11,309 nucleotides of DNA from an uncultured Collinsella sp. (lineage in GTDB: Bacteria > Actinomycetota > Coriobacteriia > Coriobacteriales > Coriobacteriaceae), in NCBI GenBank assembly GCA_902494935.1, contig CABUVH010000049.1, positions 1 through 11,309 on the forward strand, read 5' to 3'. This document shows positions 1 through 6,421 of the stretch, in pieces. A program made the position numbers and the translations under genes. Below the pieces are notes generated by a model that made no database searches, had not been told where the DNA came from, and was given only the letters and a program-made list of their open reading frames with translations. The stretch's first letter is position 1. Each line of letters starts with the position of its first letter.

Positions 1-224
1 AGGCCGATAACCTGGTCCACATGCTCGACGCTTACGCCGAGAAGGGTGGCCACCACCTGAACATCAACGTCTTCAACCGTGAGACGTTGCTCGACGCTCA
101 GGCTCACCCCGAGAAGTACCCGCAGCTGACCATCCGCGTTTCCGGCTATGCCGTGAACTTCCACACGCTCACCAAGGAGCAGCAGGACGAGGTCATTTCG
201 CGTACCTTCCACGACAAGTTCTAA
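1..224 (+). CDS. pflB: Pyruvate formate-lyase (formate acetyltransferase), C-terminal part
   Basis: This is the last ~73 codons of a gene that begins before the window; the first complete codon is at base 3. PflB is a cytoplasmic glycyl-radical enzyme that converts pyruvate and CoA to acetyl-CoA and formate in anaerobic fermentation. The visible part has the family C-terminus: a GGHHLNINVFNRE stretch, then the glycyl-radical motif RVSGYAVNF, whose radical-bearing Gly is encoded at 144-146. The protein ends 25 residues after that Gly, in FHDKF, the normal end for this family. Its activating enzyme gene (pflA) is not adjacent but lies ~7.2 kb downstream, beyond a sugar-utilisation module. Identification from the radical loop is very secure; only the N-terminal ~90% is unseen. 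Confidence 0.96.
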   Translation, partial: ADNLVHMLDAYAEKGGHHLNINVFNRETLLDAQAHPEKYPQLTIRVSGYAVNFHTLTKEQQDEVISRTFHDKF

Positions 225-240
225 AGGGACTCAACTCCCG

Positions 241-386
241 CAGGATCGCCGGGGCTGTTTGGGTTACCTCCCAAAACGTCCTCGGACATGTCGGAAGCCC
301 CCGCTGCGCGCTACGCGCGGCGGGGGCTTCCTCCGTCCTGCGGAATATTTTGGGAGGTAACCCAAACAGCCCCGGCTGGGGTCCTG
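241..386. repeat. Long nested palindrome between pflB and lacI
   Basis: Bases 248-276 and 348-376 are a perfect 29-bp inverted repeat, starting GCCGGGGCTG and ending CTCCCAAAA on the left arm. Outside it, 241-247 pairs with 380-386 (one G-T pair) across a 3-base bulge. Inside it lies the separate GC-rich hairpin at 293-331. Each 29-bp arm also has a smaller internal hairpin (TTTGGG with CCCAAA, at 258-263/270-275 and 349-354/361-366), so the element can fold as one long stem or as three shorter hairpins. No target-site duplication is visible at the edges, and I saw no second copy in this window. It may be a palindromic repeat element or an elaborate pflB terminator; the sequence alone does not decide. 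Confidence 0.8.
293..331 (+). terminator. GC-rich hairpin after pflB, terminator-like
   Basis: GGAAGCCCCCGC (293-304) pairs perfectly with 320-331. The stem continues inward through one G-T pair and five further pairs to a 3-base CTA loop at 311-313, giving about 18 base pairs. The hairpin lies 68 bases past the pflB stop, where a transcript end is expected. No U-run follows the stem, so it is not a textbook intrinsic terminator. It forms the core of the larger palindrome at 241-386. Confidence 0.6.
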
Positions 387-467
387 TGTAGTCACCCTTT
401 AGGCGGAACTCTCCTATTTATTTGGATGAGTCGTTTACTTACTTGTACTGTTACCGTCTTCCCACTG

Positions 468-506
468 TTGTTGGGGTATGCTTTGTTCGTATGTAAACGT
501 ATGACA
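468..506 (+). promoter_or_regulatory. lacI upstream region with operator-like site O1
   Basis: Bases 490-506 read TATGTAAACGTATGACA. This matches the two tandem 17-mers before the first GH32 gene at 14-15 of 17 positions and shares the AAACG core and GACA end. It lies just upstream of the lacI ribosome-binding site, which suits autorepression. A weak candidate promoter is TTGTTG (468-473) with a poor -10 near 490-495, inside the operator. The operator similarity is seen directly; the promoter assignment is tentative. Confidence 0.5.
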
Positions 507-527
507 TGTTGATGAGGGGAGGGTGCT

Positions 528-1538
528 ATGGCTCGCGAGGGCGCTCGTTCTAAGGATTCGGCTAAGCCTGGCATCAAGGAAGTTGCAGCGGTGGCGGGGG
601 TTTCGCCTACTACGGTATCTCGCGTGCTTAATAATCGCGGCTATATTAGCCAAGAGACCCGCGATAAGGTCCATGCCGCGATGGAGCGCGTCAACTATGC
701 ACCCAACGATATCGCCCGTGCCATGCTCAACGGTCGCCTGAATCTTATCGGTATGATCGTCCCCTATGTCAGCAGTCCGTTTCATGCCCAAGTGGTTCAA
801 GTCATTGAGCATACCCTGGCCGAAAACGGTTTTAAGATGCTGCTGTGCAATAGCGCCAATCGACCCGAGCTTGAGCGCTCTTATATCGACATGCTTCGAC
901 GCAATATGGTTGATGGCGTCATCGTCAACTCGCTTAATATCGGTGCCGAGGCGTATGCCGAGATGGGTTTGAGTCTGGTTGGTATCGACTGCGACCTTGG
1001 CGAGGCCTCTGTTCAGATTGCGAGCGACAGCTATAGTATCGGCGAACTTGCCACGCGTCGCCTGATCGATGACGGGTGTTCGCGCATCCTGTGCCTGCGC
1101 AGCAATAGCCGCATGCGCATGCCTGCCAATAAGCGTACCGATGCCTACCTCGATGTTGTTGAGCAGGCCGGTTTGCCCGCGCTTGTCCGTGAGGTCGAGT
1201 TCGTTAAGCCCGACGACGAAAAGAGCGCGGTCGTTGCGAAGATCCTCGATGAGAACCCCGATATTGACGGCATCTTTGCGGGAGACGACACGATGGCGGC
1301 TATCTGTCTTAACGTGATGAAGCAGCGCGGCTTGAGCGCTCCGGGCGATATTAAGGTCGTGGGCGCGGATGGTGCCCGCCGCACTATGACGTTTATGCCT
1401 GACTTAACAACCGTTCGCCAAGATATCGATCGCATCGGAGAGCTCGCGGCGCAATCCATCATTGCTCTTATTAACGGCGAAAAGCCCGAATCGAATATCA
1501 AGCTCCCCGTTGAACTCATTGAGGGTAAAACCGCGTAG
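528..1538 (+). CDS. LacI-family sugar-responsive transcriptional repressor
   Basis: 336 aa, the usual length for this family. Residues ~15-36 form the N-terminal helix-turn-helix (IKEVAAVAGVSPTTVSRVLNN), followed by the hinge-helix region around 58-70. From ~72 onward is a periplasmic-binding-protein-like effector domain with typical landmarks: VNYAPN, VDGVIV, a GIDCD strand, NKRTDAYL (~201-208), AGDDTMA (251-257), VGADG (278-282) and the C-terminal TTVRQD. The ATG at 528 is preceded by a strong Shine-Dalgarno (GGAGG, 518-522, spacing 5). It is the first gene of the sucrose/fructan module, and operator-like 17-mers lie before it and before the first GH32 gene. It is therefore inferred to repress both itself and the operon, relieved by a sugar or sugar phosphate. 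The ligand cannot be read from sequence. Confidence 0.92.
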   Translation: MAREGARSKDSAKPGIKEVAAVAGVSPTTVSRVLNNRGYISQETRDKVHAAMERVNYAPNDIARAMLNGRLNLIGMIVPYVSSPFHAQVVQVIEHTLAENGFKMLLCNSANRPELERSYIDMLRRNMVDGVIVNSLNIGAEAYAEMGLSLVGIDCDLGEASVQIASDSYSIGELATRRLIDDGCSRILCLRSNSRMRMPANKRTDAYLDVVEQAGLPALVREVEFVKPDDEKSAVVAKILDENPDIDGIFAGDDTMAAICLNVMKQRGLSAPGDIKVVGADGARRTMTFMPDLTTVRQDIDRIGELAAQSIIALINGEKPESNIKLPVELIEGKTA

Positions 1539-1594
1539 TTCATCCCGTGCCAAAAGAATTCCTCAAACACCTCTGATGACCGTTCGCCGGCATA

Positions 1595-1612
1595 TGTCAA
1601 CCGTTTGCCGAC
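1595..1612. promoter_or_regulatory. Possible extra LacI-type operator, inverted
   Basis: The TGTCAACCGTTTGCC sequence starting at 1595 is, on the minus strand, GGCAAACGGTTGACA. It resembles the operator 17-mers at 1640-1673 (AAACG core, TTGACA end) but in the opposite orientation and with more mismatches. It lies about 30 bases upstream of the tandem pair and could be an auxiliary site for a looped or cooperative repressor complex. Weak on its own. Confidence 0.3.
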
Positions 1613-1639
1613 GACTGGAACTGCGAAAAGACGTATTGG

Positions 1640-1679
1640 TGTGAAAACGTTTGACATATGAAAACGATTGACATATCTT
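1640..1679 (+). promoter_or_regulatory. Promoter of the GH32-PTS operon with tandem operators O2a and O2b
   Basis: Two 17-mers stand directly head to tail: TGTGAAAACGTTTGACA (1640-1656) and TATGAAAACGATTGACA (1657-1673), identical at 15 of 17 positions. Each is close to the symmetrical LacI-type pattern TGTCAAACGTTTGACA. The end of the first copy is a perfect -35 hexamer, TTGACA (1651-1656). The second copy exactly fills a 17-base spacer, followed by a -10 candidate TATCTT (1674-1679). A repressor bound here would cover the -35 and the spacer and block polymerase. The repeats and hexamer are seen directly; their binding by the adjacent LacI is inferred. Confidence 0.75.
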
Positions 1680-1722
1680 GCAGTTGTACCGAGTTAGTAT
1701 CTCGTGAGAAAGGAAGTCTCGG

Positions 1723-3105
1723 ATGCACAAGGTGTATTACCAGCCTGAGGGAATTTGGGTGGGCGACATCATGCCGTACGGCGAGGACGGCACGTTCTAT
1801 CTCTATCATCAGCGTGACACGCGAAACCCCGGACCTTTCGGAGAGCCGTTTGGCTGGGCACTCGCGACAACCAAGGACTTCGTCAATTACAAAGACTTTG
1901 GCGAGAGCCTTGAGCGTGGCGGCGACGAGGAAGTCGACCAGTATGTTTATGCCGGCACGGTGTTTAAGGTGGGCGACAAGTACCATGCGCTCTACACTGG
2001 TTGCAATCGCGATAAGGTCAAGGCACGCTTGATGAAGCAGGTTCTTCTTCACGCAACGAGTGACGACGCCGTCAAGTGGGAGAAGAACATCGCCGAGACG
2101 CTGCTTCCGCCCCAGGAGGGTTACGATGACCGCAACTGGCGCGATCCCTTTGTGCTTTGGGATGAGGAGAACGAAGAGTACATGCTCATCCTCGGCACGC
2201 GTGTGGGCGAGGACAAGCGTCTGATGACCGGTCGTCTGGTCAAGTTCACCTCCAAGGACCTGGATACCTGGGAGTTCCAGGGCGACTGGTGGAATCCGGG
2301 CCTGTACACCATGTTCGAAATGCCTGATCTCTTTAAGATGGGCGACTGGTGGTATCTGGTGTTCTCCGAGTACAGTGATGGCAACAAGACCCGTTACCGC
2401 ATGTCTCGCTCTATCAACGGTCCTTGGATCACTCCTGCGGACGATTCCTTCGATGGCCGCGCGTACTATGCCGCGCGTACCGCATTTGATGGCGAGCGCC
2501 GCGTTCTCTTTGGTTGGGTTCCTACGCGTGACGAGGGCGGCGACCCCAGCTCTTACCTGTGGGGTGGCACCTTTATGCCTCTCGAGATCGTTCAGCGTGC
2601 CGACGGAACGCTCGGCACCAAGCTCCCTGACAGCATGCTTGGCGCCTTTGGCGAGGCTAAGGCAGTCGAGACCTTTGAGCTTTCCTGCGAGTCGGGCAAG
2701 GTCGAGCAGGTGCTCGCCGCGGATGCCGGTTCCACCTATATGCTCGATGCCGACATCGAGCTCGCCGGTGACGCTGCCGGCTTCTCGGTGAAGCTTGCCG
2801 AGGACGCCGAGTCCGGTCTTGCCTATGAGTTCCGCGCCAACCTGCGTGAGGGCAAGCTCGAGTTTACGGCGGCCCCCCAGTATCCGTGGTTCCAGGTCAA
2901 CAACATGGGCCTCGAGCGTCCGTTGTTCTTTAAGGGCGAGGGCACTCATCATGTGCGCCTGGTCGTTGACGACGATATCGCGACCATCTTTGTCGATGAT
3001 GTTGCGCTTAACGCGCGCTTCTGCAATAAGCAGGGCCAGGGTGTGGCACTGACGGTCACCGACGGTACGCTCAAGTGCGCAAATGCAACGATCGCGTCTC
3101 TGTAA
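1723..3105 (+). CDS. Divergent GH32-like (clan GH-J) beta-fructosidase
   Basis: 460 aa with no signal peptide, so probably cytoplasmic. It has the five-bladed propeller landmarks of GH32 plus a C-terminal beta-sandwich region (~315-460). The usual WMNDPNG nucleophile block is replaced by IWVGDIMPYG (residues 11-20), with Asp15 the likely nucleophile. The transition-state Asp is kept in WRDPFV (139-144, Asp141). The acid/base Glu is kept as Glu199 in FEMPDLF, where the family normally has Glu-Cys. The ATG at 1723 has a good ribosome-binding site (AAGGA, 1710-1714, spacing 8). It is the first gene after the operator-promoter and lies 45 bases before the PTS gene. It most likely cleaves a beta-fructofuranosyl bond in an imported, possibly phosphorylated sugar. 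The altered pocket suggests a substrate other than plain sucrose 6-phosphate; other related five-bladed propeller hydrolases cannot be excluded. Confidence 0.8.
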   Translation: MHKVYYQPEGIWVGDIMPYGEDGTFYLYHQRDTRNPGPFGEPFGWALATTKDFVNYKDFGESLERGGDEEVDQYVYAGTVFKVGDKYHALYTGCNRDKVKARLMKQVLLHATSDDAVKWEKNIAETLLPPQEGYDDRNWRDPFVLWDEENEEYMLILGTRVGEDKRLMTGRLVKFTSKDLDTWEFQGDWWNPGLYTMFEMPDLFKMGDWWYLVFSEYSDGNKTRYRMSRSINGPWITPADDSFDGRAYYAARTAFDGERRVLFGWVPTRDEGGDPSSYLWGGTFMPLEIVQRADGTLGTKLPDSMLGAFGEAKAVETFELSCESGKVEQVLAADAGSTYMLDADIELAGDAAGFSVKLAEDAESGLAYEFRANLREGKLEFTAAPQYPWFQVNNMGLERPLFFKGEGTHHVRLVVDDDIATIFVDDVALNARFCNKQGQGVALTVTDGTLKCANATIASL

Positions 3106-3108
3106 TGG

Positions 3109-3127
3109 CATCAAAACGTTTTATGAT
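3109..3127 (+). promoter_or_regulatory. Operator-like site O3 and possible -10 before the PTS gene
   Basis: The perfect 10-bp palindrome AAAACGTTTT (3113-3122) shares nine consecutive bases with the O2a operator (AAAACGTTT) and lies in the 45-base gap between the first GH32 gene and the PTS gene. TATGAT (3122-3127) would be a good -10 hexamer, but no clear -35 is visible. This may be an internal operator, or a weak internal promoter under the same repressor. Confidence 0.45.
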
Positions 3128-3150
3128 TTCGTAAGGGAATGGAGAGGAAC

Positions 3151-4602
3151 ATGGACTACAAAGTAGTGTCTCAGCAAGTCGTCGATAACGTCGGCGGTCT
3201 GGAGAACATCGAGGGCGCCACGCATTGCGTTACGCGTCTGCGTCTGGTGCTCAAGGATACGAGCAAATACAACAAGGCCGAGCTCGAGAACATCGATGGC
3301 GTCAAGGGCGTGCTGTACAACAGCGGCCAGCTCATGATCATCTTCGGTACCGGTACCGTCAACAAGGTTTACGATGAGTTTATGGCTCTGACGGGCGTTA
3401 AGGAGATCAGTGCTTCCGAGGTCAAGGGCGCCGAGGCGGACAAGAAGGGCAAGTTCTTCTCGGTCCTCAAGGTATTCTCGGATATCTTTATCCCCATCAT
3501 TCCTGCCTTCGTCGGCGCTGCAATCATCATCGGCCTTAAGTCGCTGATCGTTGCCAACGGCCTCTTTGGCATGGAAGGCAGCCTCGCCGATCACAGCGAG
3601 TTCCTCAAGAACCTCGCAAGCTTCTTTGCCATTATCGCCACCACGTTCGACTACCTGCCTGTCCTGGTTATGTACAGCGCGGTCAAGCGTTTTGGCGGTA
3701 ACCCGATCCTGGGCATCCTCGTCGGTATCGTCATGGTTCACCCGAGCCTTATGAACCGCAACACGTTCGTTATGGACCCGACGGGTGCTGAGTACTGGAA
3801 CTTTGGTCCGCTATCCATTCCCATGGTTGCTTTCCAGGGCGGCGTGTTCCCTGCAATCCTGACTGCCTGGTTTATGGCCAAGGTCGAAAAGATTGCCCAG
3901 AAGTACATCCCCGAGGTCGTTTCGTTCGTCTTTGTCCCGACCGTTACCCTGATTCTTGCTAACGTCGCCCTGTTCACCGTGTTCGGCCCGCTCGGCAACC
4001 TGATCGGCGACGTCCTCGGCGGCGTAATCGATATCCTGTACAACAGGATGGGCGTCTTTGGTGCCTTTGTCTTCGCCGCGTTCCTGCAGCCGCTTGTCGT
4101 TACCGGTACGCATCAGTTCATCCAGGGTATCGAGGCAAACCTCGTCGCCACGACTGGCTTCAACTACATCCAGGCCATCTGGTCGGTTTCCATTATCGCC
4201 CAGGGCGGCGGCGCCATCGGCATGTACCTCATTCATAAGAAGCATTCCAAAGAGCGCAACATCTGCATGTCGTCCTTTATCCCGACGCTGGTCGGAATCT
4301 CCGAGCCCGCTATCTTCGCTGCAAACATGCGCTACTCGATCATCCCGTTCATCTGCGCTTGCATCGGTGCAGGCTGCGGCGGTGCCTTCGTGAAGCTCTT
4401 TGAGGTGCGCGCCATCGGTCAGGGTCTGACCGGCGTGCTTGGCCTGCTCATCGTCACGCCCGAGACGCTCATGTGGTATGTGGCTGGCAATCTCATCGCC
4501 TTTATCGTGCCGATCGTCTTGATCTTTGCCTACAACAAGGCAAAGGGCGTGCCGACCACTGATGAAGAGGGCGCTGGCGCTGGCTTCGATGTCAGCTTCT
4601 AG
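3151..4602 (+). CDS. scrA: Sucrose-type PTS permease, EIIBC component
   Basis: About 483 aa of the glucose-sucrose PTS superfamily. Residues ~1-85 are the EIIB domain with the phospho-accepting cysteine in ATHCVTRLR (Cys26). A short linker leads to the membrane EIIC domain (~105-470), which has many hydrophobic segments and the family motif GISEPAIF (~382-389). There is no EIIA domain, so phosphate must come from a separate EIIA. It would bring in a beta-fructoside as its 6-phosphate. I chose ATG 3151, which has GGAG at 3141-3144 with spacing 6. An in-frame ATG at 3139 lies directly against its only purine run and would add four residues. The gene sits between two GH32 genes, which supports sucrose or a short fructan as substrate; sucrose specificity is inferred from family and context. 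Confidence 0.88.
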   Translation: MDYKVVSQQVVDNVGGLENIEGATHCVTRLRLVLKDTSKYNKAELENIDGVKGVLYNSGQLMIIFGTGTVNKVYDEFMALTGVKEISASEVKGAEADKKGKFFSVLKVFSDIFIPIIPAFVGAAIIIGLKSLIVANGLFGMEGSLADHSEFLKNLASFFAIIATTFDYLPVLVMYSAVKRFGGNPILGILVGIVMVHPSLMNRNTFVMDPTGAEYWNFGPLSIPMVAFQGGVFPAILTAWFMAKVEKIAQKYIPEVVSFVFVPTVTLILANVALFTVFGPLGNLIGDVLGGVIDILYNRMGVFGAFVFAAFLQPLVVTGTHQFIQGIEANLVATTGFNYIQAIWSVSIIAQGGGAIGMYLIHKKHSKERNICMSSFIPTLVGISEPAIFAANMRYSIIPFICACIGAGCGGAFVKLFEVRAIGQGLTGVLGLLIVTPETLMWYVAGNLIAFIVPIVLIFAYNKAKGVPTTDEEGAGAGFDVSF

Positions 4603-4641
4603 TTGAGCCGTTCAGCGTAATCTGAGGATAAGTCCATTTGA

Positions 4642-4680
4642 GGAAGGGCGTTCGGCTCGTGTGAGTCGAGCGTCCTTTCC
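4642..4680 (+). terminator. Hairpin between the PTS gene and the second GH32 gene
   Basis: GGAAGGGCG... (4642-4658) pairs with 4663-4680 over 17 base pairs, with three G-T pairs and one bulged base, around a GTGT loop. No U-run follows; the ribosome-binding site of the next gene starts eight bases later. It could be a partial terminator, or an RNA stem that stabilises the upstream mRNA and gives the last gene a different expression level. Confidence 0.5.
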
Positions 4681-4697
4681 CATAGACGAGAAGGTCA

Positions 4698-6146
4698 ATG
4701 GCGATGTTTAATCAAAAAAACAAGGTGATGCGTGCGGACTATGAGCAGTGGCGAGCTGGACGGGATGAGACGGCGGCTCGCATCGCGTCCGACCCCGATA
4801 GGCTTTTGTTCCATGTGGAGCCTGAGCTTGGCTGGCTCAACGACCCCAACGGTTTGGTTCAGATTGGTGATACGTATCACATCTATCATCAATACGATCC
4901 GTTCGATGCTGCGCATGGCGGTCCAGTGCTTTGGAACCATCTGACGACAAAGGATTTTGTGACGTACGAGAATCACGGCCCCGTGCTGTTCCCCGATTCC
5001 GATTTGGATTCGAGTGGAGCGTATTCTGGTTCTGCCTTTGTACGTGATGGCAAGATTCACTACTTCTATACCGGCAACGTTAAGCATTTTGACCGCGATG
5101 ATTACGACTACGTGTTGACGGGCCGTGAGCAAAACCAGATTCATATGGTTGCCGAGAATCCCGACGAATTGGGCGAGAAGCGCATAGCTGTTGGGCCGGT
5201 CGATTACCCCGACGATATCGGTACGCACGTGCGCGACCCCAAGATCCTTGAGCACGATGGTATCTACTACATGGTTCTGGGCGCTCGTACGAAAGACGAC
5301 CGTGGCTGCGTGCTTGTCTATACTTCGCGCAATCTTGAGGACTGGAGCTATGCGACGCGTATTGAGCTGGGCGAGAAGTTTGGCTTTATGTGGGAGTGCC
5401 CCGATCTGTTTGAGCTCGATGGTGAGCTTATTCTCGTTTGCTGTCCGCAGGGCGTGCCCGCCGATGGCTGGCGTTACCGCAATCCGCATCAGTGCGTGTG
5501 GTTCTCCATCGAGGCCGATTGGGAGGCGCCGAGCTTTAAAATCGTCGGGCAGGGCATGCCCCCGATGGTCGATGCCGGTTTTGATTTCTATGCTCCGCAG
5601 TCCTTTGAGGATGCTGCAGGCCGGCGTTTGATGATCGGATGGTCGGGTTGCCCCGATGCGACGGCAGAAAACCCGACGGTGGCGCGCGGGTGGCAGTGCG
5701 CGTTGACGGTGCCGCGAGCGCTGAGCATGCGCGATGGTAAGCTCTGTCAGCAGCCGGTGCACGAGATTGAGAGGATGCGCGGCGACTGCGTTTGCGCGAC
5801 AGGCGGTGAAACCGTTGAGGAGCCGGGCCGCCTGTTTGATCTTGTGGTTTCCTGTGAGGGCGCCCAGGTGATCGAGCTCGAAATCCGCAAGGGTGTCTTT
5901 GTGCGCTATGCAGACGGGATGCTTACCCTCGACATGGGTGACGAAGGCTATGGGCGCGACCAGAGGTCGATCGAGCTCAGCGAGCTTCGCGACCTGCGCG
6001 TGCTTTCGGACACTACGATGGTCGAGATTTTTGCAAATGGCGGCGAGGCAGCACTTACGAGCCGGACCTATTCGCCGGCGGTTCCGGCGATGGAGCTGCA
6101 CGCCGAGGGTGCGGTATCGATGAATTTCTACCGCCTCGCTCATTAA
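4698..6146 (+). CDS. scrB: Sucrose-6-phosphate hydrolase / beta-fructofuranosidase (GH32)
   Basis: 482 aa, the usual size for bacterial ScrB/SacA, with no signal peptide, so intracellular. It would split sucrose 6-phosphate from the PTS into glucose 6-phosphate and fructose. All GH32 hallmarks are present in order: WLNDPNG (46-52, nucleophile Asp49), YSGSAF (109-114), VRDPKI (178-183, stabilising Asp180) and WECPDLF (232-238, acid/base Glu233 followed by Cys). A C-terminal beta-sandwich ends in VEIFANGGE and a typical MNFYRL tail. The ATG at 4698 has GAGAAGG at 4688-4694. A second in-frame ATG at 4704 has better spacing to AAGG (9 bases) and may be the true start. It follows the PTS gene by 95 bases with a hairpin between. 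No fructokinase gene is present nearby. Activity on other beta-fructosides is possible. Confidence 0.93.
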   Translation: MAMFNQKNKVMRADYEQWRAGRDETAARIASDPDRLLFHVEPELGWLNDPNGLVQIGDTYHIYHQYDPFDAAHGGPVLWNHLTTKDFVTYENHGPVLFPDSDLDSSGAYSGSAFVRDGKIHYFYTGNVKHFDRDDYDYVLTGREQNQIHMVAENPDELGEKRIAVGPVDYPDDIGTHVRDPKILEHDGIYYMVLGARTKDDRGCVLVYTSRNLEDWSYATRIELGEKFGFMWECPDLFELDGELILVCCPQGVPADGWRYRNPHQCVWFSIEADWEAPSFKIVGQGMPPMVDAGFDFYAPQSFEDAAGRRLMIGWSGCPDATAENPTVARGWQCALTVPRALSMRDGKLCQQPVHEIERMRGDCVCATGGETVEEPGRLFDLVVSCEGAQVIELEIRKGVFVRYADGMLTLDMGDEGYGRDQRSIELSELRDLRVLSDTTMVEIFANGGEAALTSRTYSPAVPAMELHAEGAVSMNFYRLAH

Positions 6147-6294
6147 CCGTGCATGGAGTACGATTGGACTTGCTGGGCGGAATGTGTCGCAGTTACCGCG
6201 GCCAGCTACCGTTTATCGCGTATAGCGACCGTTTGCGGAATAAGTAACACTCCTTAATAAACCGTGTAGAATCTCAGGATGCACGGAGTTTTCC
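6147..6294 (+). promoter_or_regulatory. Spacer between scrB and degV with a candidate -10 and a repeated motif
   Basis: TAGAAT at 6267-6272 matches the -10 consensus at 5 of 6 positions, but no good -35 lies 17 bases upstream. If used, transcription would begin shortly before the hairpin at 6295-6339. The motif ACCGTTT occurs twice with 20-base spacing (6208 and 6228) and flanks TCGC...GCGA (6216-6228). Suggestive only. Confidence 0.3.
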
Positions 6295-6339
6295 AGGGAG
6301 ACGCTGTCCTTTGTTGTGTGCAAGGGGCGGCGTCTCTTT
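6295..6339 (+). terminator. Long hairpin downstream of scrB, probable intrinsic terminator
   Basis: Bases 6295-6313 pair continuously with 6321-6339 (19 pairs, several of them G-T) around a 7-base loop. The outer stem contains GAGACGC/GCGTCTC, and the 3' arm ends in CTCTTT. This is the first strong termination signal after the sugar operon. If the upstream TAGAAT is a real -10, the hairpin would instead lie in the degV leader. Confidence 0.6.
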
Positions 6340-6421
6340 GGCGCTTGGACGCCGTTGTGCAACAGTGCGGCGGCGCGTGCCATGTATTGAAAAGCCAATG
6401 TTGAGATGGGTCGTGATAATA

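Noticed and set aside
288..512. 74-codon + strand frame in the pflB-lacI gap
   Set aside because: It starts inside the nested palindrome, has no ribosome-binding site, and its translation looks random.
1597..3114. 505-codon open frame antisense to the first GH32-like gene
   Set aside because: It mirrors a well-supported + strand gene, and its translation shows no recognisable domain. High G+C codon use leaves the reverse frame free of stops.
4695..6143. 482-codon minus-strand frame exactly mirroring the second GH32 gene
   Set aside because: Codon-aligned shadow of a gene with all GH32 catalytic motifs; the coincidence of length comes from sharing the codon register.
6311..6421. N-terminal extension of DegV to an upstream ATG
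   Set aside because: The extension starts inside a terminator-like hairpin and does not resemble the family; the DegV fold begins at the ATG at 6422.
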